A DNA stretch of 10,093 nt from an uncultured Lysobacter sp. GTDB lineage: Bacteria; Pseudomonadota; Gammaproteobacteria; Xanthomonadales; Xanthomonadaceae. The translations under genes were made by a program, and so were the position numbers. The notes below the pieces were generated by a model. The model worked only from the letters and a program-made list of their open reading frames with translations. It did not search any database and was not told where the DNA came from. Below are positions 6,027 through 10,093 of this stretch, in pieces. Numbering within the stretch: position 1 is the stretch's first letter; each line of letters begins with the position of its first letter. The DNA lies in contig CADCUA010000154.1 in the NCBI GenBank assembly GCA_902805755.1, forward strand, positions 1-10,093, written 5' to 3'.

Positions 6027-7271
6027 ATGTTCAAACCCATTCCCGTTGCCATCGGCCTGCGCTACCTGCGTGCCAAGCGTCGCAACGGTTTCATCTCCTT
6101 CATATCACTCGCGTCGATCCTGGGCATTGCGCTTGGCGTTGCAGCATTGATCACCACGCTCGCCGTCATGAGCGGTTTCCAGCGGGAAATCCGCGACCGC
6201 ATGCTGCAGATGGTGGCGCATGCGACGGTCAGTGGTTACGGCGAGCCGCTGCAGGACTGGGAGTCGGCCGTCGCCCTCGCGCGGGCCGACGCGCGCGTGG
6301 CGGGTGCCGCGCCGTACAGCGAAACCGAGACCCTGTTGTCCGGGGCGCGCAAGCAGCCTGCGATTGTCCGGGGCATCCTGCCGGGCGAGGAGGGCAAGGT
6401 GTCGGTGCTCGCGGACAAGTTGATCCGCGGCCGGCTCGATTCGCTTACGCCGGGCAGCTTCAACATCGTGCTCGGCAAGGAGCTGGCGATGTGGCTCGGC
6501 GTCGAGGTCGGCGACAACGTCGTCATGATGACCTCGGACGTGCGCGCGACGCCGGTCGGCGCGATGGCGCAGATGAAGCGCTTCAAGGTCACCGGGTTGT
6601 TCGAGGCCGGCTACAACGAGTTCGATCGCGGCGTGGCGTTCGTGAACATGCGCGATCTCCAGCGCCTGCAGCGCGCGGGCGATGGTGTCACCGGCGTGCG
6701 CCTGCGCCTGCATGACATGGACCTGGCCTGGGACGTCGCGCGCGACCTGGCCGGGCGCCTGGGCGGGCCGTACCGCGTGAGCGACTGGACCAGCGAGAAC
6801 GCGAACATGTTCCGCGCGCTGAAGATGGAAAAGACCATCATGGCCATCCTGCTGTCGCTGATCATCGCGATGGGCGCGTTCAACCTCGTTTCCTCGCAGG
6901 TCATGCTCGTCACTGACAAGCAGGCTGACATCGCGATCATGCGCACGCTGGGCCTCACGCCGCGCGCCGTCATGCAGGTTTTCATGGTGCAGGGAACGCT
7001 GATCGGCGTGATCGGTACGCTGCTCGGTGTGCTGTCGGGCATCACGCTGACCCTGAATCTCGAACACATCCTCAAAGCCGTGGAACATGCGTTCGGCGTC
7101 GTGCTGCTGCCGGAGGACGTGTACTACATCACCGGCCTGCCAACCGAGCTGCGAGGTGAGGACGTTGTAACGATCGCGCTGGTGGCGCTCGCGATGGCGT
7201 TCCTGGCCACCCTGTATCCCGCGTGGCGCGCGGCGCGCACGCCACCGGCGGAGGCGCTTCGTTATGAGTGA
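6027..7271 (+). CDS. lolC: Lipoprotein-releasing ABC transporter permease (LolC/LolF type)
   Basis: The 414-residue inner-membrane permease works with the LolD ATPase to extract outer-membrane-bound lipoproteins and hand them to periplasmic LolA. It has an N-terminal transmembrane segment (about 22-48), a large periplasmic domain (about 50-265) and three C-terminal FtsX-type segments (about 270-293, 317-343, 379-399). [14 protein letters not shown] (296-309) is the cytoplasmic coupling helix region. The periplasmic stretch [13 protein letters not shown] (174-186) aligns with the LolA-binding Hook of E. coli LolC (FTPMG...RLF), whereas LolE lacks this. No second permease follows lolD, so a homodimer of the LolF kind is likely. 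Its last eight bases overlap lolD (ATGAGTGA), implying translational coupling. Confidence 0.93.
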   Translation: MFKPIPVAIGLRYLRAKRRNGFISFISLASILGIALGVAALITTLAVMSGFQREIRDRMLQMVAHATVSGYGEPLQDWESAVALARADARVAGAAPYSETETLLSGARKQPAIVRGILPGEEGKVSVLADKLIRGRLDSLTPGSFNIVLGKELAMWLGVEVGDNVVMMTSDVRATPVGAMAQMKRFKVTGLFEAGYNEFDRGVAFVNMRDLQRLQRAGDGVTGVRLRLHDMDLAWDVARDLAGRLGGPYRVSDWTSENANMFRALKMEKTIMAILLSLIIAMGAFNLVSSQVMLVTDKQADIAIMRTLGLTPRAVMQVFMVQGTLIGVIGTLLGVLSGITLTLNLEHILKAVEHAFGVVLLPEDVYYITGLPTELRGEDVVTIALVALAMAFLATLYPAWRAARTPPAEALRYE

Positions 7272-7986
7272 GCACCACCCCATGCACTCCGGCACCGGAC
7301 CGGTCATCCGTTGCGAATCGCTCGGCAAGACCTATGCCGAGGGCGCGTTGCACACACCGGTGTTCGATGGACTCGAGCTCGAGGTGGCGACTGGCGAGAC
7401 CGTCGCGATCCTCGGTGCATCCGGCGCGGGCAAGAGCACCTTGTTGCATCTGCTCGGTGGACTCGACACGCCCACGCGTGGCGAGGTCTATGTTGCGGGC
7501 CAGAAGATGAGCTCGCTGTCGGACGCGGCGCGGGGCGCGTTGCGTAACCGAGCATTGGGCTTTGTCTACCAGTTCCATCATCTGCTGCCCGAGTTCACGG
7601 CGCTGGAAAACGTAATGCTCCCGGTGATGCTGGGCGGGGCCGAAGTGGCGGATGCAACGCAGCGGGCGCAGGTGCTGCTTGAATCGGTGGGCCTCGGACA
7701 CCGTCTCCGGCACAAGCCGGGCGAGCTGTCCGGCGGCGAGCGACAGCGTGCTGCCGTGGCCCGTGCTCTGGTGAACCGACCCGCGTGCGTACTCGGCGAC
7801 GAGCCTACCGGTAACCTCGACGAAAAGACCGCGGCAACGGTGTTCGACCTCATGCTCGCGCTCAATCGCGAGCAGCGCACGAGCCTGGTGATGGTGACGC
7901 ACGACCGCCGCCTGGCCCGACGCCTTGATCGCGTGCTTGAACTGCACGACGGACGATTGCGACAGCTTGACCCGGGCGAGGTCTAG
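7264..7986 (+). CDS. lolD: Lipoprotein-releasing ABC transporter ATP-binding protein LolD
   Basis: The 240-residue cytoplasmic ATPase powers the Lol permease. All ABC motifs are present: Walker [10 protein letters not shown] (51-59), Q-loop Q103 in [16 protein letters not shown], signature LSGGERQR (155-162), Walker B VLGDEP with D179 and catalytic E180, D-loop NLD, and switch H213 in VTHD. The motif after the Q-loop ([17 protein letters not shown]) is typical of LolD among MacB-like ATPases. The start at 7264 overlaps the permease stop and has GGAGG at 7250-7254, nine bases ahead. A second ATG at 7282 is possible but has no comparable site. The stop is three bases before comEC. Confidence 0.97.
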   Translation: MSEHHPMHSGTGPVIRCESLGKTYAEGALHTPVFDGLELEVATGETVAILGASGAGKSTLLHLLGGLDTPTRGEVYVAGQKMSSLSDAARGALRNRALGFVYQFHHLLPEFTALENVMLPVMLGGAEVADATQRAQVLLESVGLGHRLRHKPGELSGGERQRAAVARALVNRPACVLGDEPTGNLDEKTAATVFDLMLALNREQRTSLVMVTHDRRLARRLDRVLELHDGRLRQLDPGEV

Positions 7987-7989
7987 CCC

Positions 7990-10093
7990 ATGCACAACGC
8001 GGCAAGGACGCCGCTTATTGGAACCGCCGCGGCGGCTGCGCTCGTACTCGGCGCGGTTGGCGGGTTGCTGCTGCCCGTACCGCCGCCGTGGCCTGTCGCG
8101 ATCTGTTCCCTCGCTGCGGGGTTTGTCTTCTGGTGGCGACGCGGGGCCGGATGGTGGGCGGGGGCGCTTCTTGCCGCCGCCTCGCTGAGTACGCTGCACG
8201 CCCACTACGCGCTCTCCCGGCAACTGCCGGCGTCGCTCGAAAACCGGTGGGTATCGGTTACCGGTCAGATCGTCGAGCTACCGCTTCACGACGTGCGACG
8301 CAGCAGCTTCGTACTCGAGGTCGACGGCGGCTCCGAACCCGGTCTGCGTGGCCGCCTGCTGCGCGTCGGCTGGTATGACCATGCGCGCGACGCGCGACGG
8401 CTACGCCTGCGCGCTGGAGAACGGTGGGAAGCCGAGGTGCGTGTCCGCGCACCGAGAACGCTGCGCAACCCGGGCGGCAGCGACGGCGAAAAACATGCGC
8501 TCGCCCAAGGGCTGACCGCGACCGCATCCGTTCGTGGCAACCATGCCCGTTTGCTGACCCCGGCCGCGGGCATCGGCGCCTGGCGCGAGGAGATGTCACT
8601 CCGCATTGCGCGCGCGACTCCGGAGACGTCGGCGCGCTTCGTGCGCGCGTTGGCTCTTGGCGATACGCGCTCACTCGATGACGACGACTGGCACATCCTG
8701 CGTGCCAACGGGCTCACCCACCTCATCGCGATCTCGGGGTTCCATGTCGGCCTGGTCGCAGGCTTCTTTGCGCTGATGGTCCGGGCGGCATGGTGGGCGT
8801 TTCCCGCGCTCACGCGCTACTGGCCTGCTCCGGTGTCCGCCGCCCTGGCAGGGGTGGCGGGCGCATTCGCCTACGCCGTGGTCGCGGGCTTTGCACTGCC
8901 GACCGTGCGGACTGCGCTGATGATTGGCGTCGTCGCGGCGGCGCGGCTTCTGCGGCGACCGACATCCGCTGCGGAATCGCTGACCTTCGCGGCGGTCGCC
9001 GTTGTTCTGGTCGATCCGCTCGCATTGTTGGGCGCAGGGTTCTGGCTGAGTTTTGCGGGTGTTGCCTGGCTGGTCTGGTGTCTTCCCGCGACCCGTACGA
9101 GCACACCGGGTGGAATGGCGCGTGACTTTGCGGCCGCGCAGGGAGTGGCGACGCTGGGGCTGCTGCCGCTGGGCGTATTGCTCTTCGGGCAGGCCTCTCT
9201 CGCCGGTCCGGTCGCCAACCTCATCGCCGTACCCTGGTGGAGCCTGGTGGTCGTTCCACTTTCGCTTGCCGGGCTGGGGCTCGAGACGATCGCCCAGGGT
9301 GCCGGCGGCTGGGCCTGGCGGCTGGCAGGCGCGTGCTTCGACTTCTCCTGGCCCTTGTTCCGCTGGCTTTCCGGAAGTGAGCTCGCGCTCGTCTGGTTGC
9401 CGGAATCGAAATGGTTCGCCGCACCGCTCGCGATCATCGGCGCGTTCTGGTGCCTTCTGCCCCGCGGGCTGCCGGGTCGGGGGCTTGCACTCGTTCTGTG
9501 GCTTCCGCTTCTATGGCCGGACCGCGGGTTGCCACGCAGCGGCGAAGCACAGCTGACCGTGATCGACGTGGGGCAGGGACTGTCGGTGCTGGTGCGCACG
9601 GCCAGCGGGGCTGTGCTTTACGACATGGGGCCGGCAGTGCCCGAGGGATTCGATGCCGGCGAACGCGCGGTTGTGCCCGCCTTGCGCGCGCTCGGCGTGC
9701 GAGGTGTCGATCGTGCGATTGTCAGCCACGGCGATAACGACCACGCAGGCGGCCTCGCTGCGGTGCGGCGCGAGATTCCCATCAGGAGGCTGTTCGCGCC
9801 CGACGGATCAGAAGTTCCGGGCGCGGCTGCATGCGTTGCAGGCGCAGGGTGGGTACAGGACGGCGTGCGTTTCCGCTTCCTGCATCCAACGCCTTACTTC
9901 CCCTACCTGGGCAACGAAGCCAGCTGCGTGCTTCGCGTCGAAACCGATCACGGCGTCGCACTGCTGACCGGTGATATCGGTGAGGTGATCGAACGCGAAC
10001 TCGTACGGCGCGACCGCGGACTGCTTCGCGCCGACGTGGTGCTGATCGCGCACCACGGCAGCGGCGGCTCATCGGATCCGGCATTCGTGTCCG
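7990..10093 (+). CDS. comEC: ComEC/Rec2 DNA internalization channel, 3' end outside the window
   Basis: The open frame runs from the ATG at 7990 to the window edge without a stop, giving 701 complete codons of a protein that is usually about 750-850 residues. ComEC passes single-stranded DNA through the inner membrane during natural transformation. The order of domains is N-terminal membrane helices (about 10-65), the DUF4131 OB-like region with LRNPGG (161-166), the competence membrane domain with HLIAISGFHVGLV (244-256) and further helices to about 515, then a metallo-beta-lactamase-like domain. The latter starts at TVIDVGQG (523-530) and keeps the metal-binding SHGDNDH (579-585), TGD (660-662) and HHG (688-690). 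So the nuclease-like centre looks intact as far as visible. It begins three bases after lolD and probably shares its transcript. No clear Shine-Dalgarno is separate from the end of lolD. Confidence 0.95.
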   Translation, partial: MHNAARTPLIGTAAAAALVLGAVGGLLLPVPPPWPVAICSLAAGFVFWWRRGAGWWAGALLAAASLSTLHAHYALSRQLPASLENRWVSVTGQIVELPLHDVRRSSFVLEVDGGSEPGLRGRLLRVGWYDHARDARRLRLRAGERWEAEVRVRAPRTLRNPGGSDGEKHALAQGLTATASVRGNHARLLTPAAGIGAWREEMSLRIARATPETSARFVRALALGDTRSLDDDDWHILRANGLTHLIAISGFHVGLVAGFFALMVRAAWWAFPALTRYWPAPVSAALAGVAGAFAYAVVAGFALPTVRTALMIGVVAAARLLRRPTSAAESLTFAAVAVVLVDPLALLGAGFWLSFAGVAWLVWCLPATRTSTPGGMARDFAAAQGVATLGLLPLGVLLFGQASLAGPVANLIAVPWWSLVVVPLSLAGLGLETIAQGAGGWAWRLAGACFDFSWPLFRWLSGSELALVWLPESKWFAAPLAIIGAFWCLLPRGLPGRGLALVLWLPLLWPDRGLPRSGEAQLTVIDVGQGLSVLVRTASGAVLYDMGPAVPEGFDAGERAVVPALRALGVRGVDRAIVSHGDNDHAGGLAAVRREIPIRRLFAPDGSEVPGAAACVAGAGWVQDGVRFRFLHPTPYFPYLGNEASCVLRVETDHGVALLTGDIGEVIERELVRRDRGLLRADVVLIAHHGSGGSSDPAFVS

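Noticed and set aside
6105..8223. Two long minus-strand frames (6105-7328 and 7129-8223) across the Lol permease, lolD and the start of comEC
   Set aside because: They are low-complexity Arg/His/Gln/Ala products opposite genes with full family motifs, so they are compositional shadows.

Overview
This is a GC-rich chromosomal window from a gammaproteobacterium, most likely of the Xanthomonadales (Lysobacter/Xanthomonas-type). The assignment rests on base composition, on protein resemblance, and on the gene order ygfZ / sdhCDAB / sdhE / lol permease / lolD / comEC. Genus and species cannot be fixed from the sequence alone. It is housekeeping DNA: I see no tRNA, rRNA, CRISPR array, insertion sequence, prophage gene or compositional island.

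Layout. The left 185 bases hold no gene I can support. One gene, ygfZ (folate-binding Fe-S maintenance protein), lies on the minus strand. Just 29 bases from its start begins a run of ten plus-strand genes that continues off the right edge. These are a 58-residue SdhAF4 (DUF1674) assembly factor, sdhC, sdhD, sdhA, sdhB, a small MAPEG-family membrane protein, sdhE, a YgfX-like membrane protein, a LolC/LolF-type permease, lolD, and the first 701 codons of comEC. Spacing is tight, with several overlaps; the largest gaps are about 123 bases (sdhB to the MAPEG gene) and 95 bases (sdhA to sdhB). No convincing rho-independent terminator is visible inside the run.

How the genes work together. The first half is a succinate dehydrogenase (complex II) production unit. 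SdhA carries covalent FAD, SdhB carries three Fe-S clusters, and SdhC/SdhD form the heme b and quinone membrane anchor. The genes for two dedicated flavoprotein chaperones bracket the structural genes: SdhAF4 upstream and SdhE (homologue of SDHAF2) downstream. The divergent ygfZ adds a protein linked to Fe-S enzyme maintenance. The second half belongs to the envelope: LolD and its permease release lipoproteins from the inner membrane to LolA, and ComEC is the inner-membrane DNA uptake channel.

The points most worth a second look are the tiny SdhAF4 gene, which length-filtered gene calling would miss; the MAPEG gene lodged inside the SDH unit and overlapping sdhE; the His-to-Asn change in the quinone/heme region of SdhC; and the single Lol permease without an adjacent lolE. 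I found no clearly undescribed multi-gene system.
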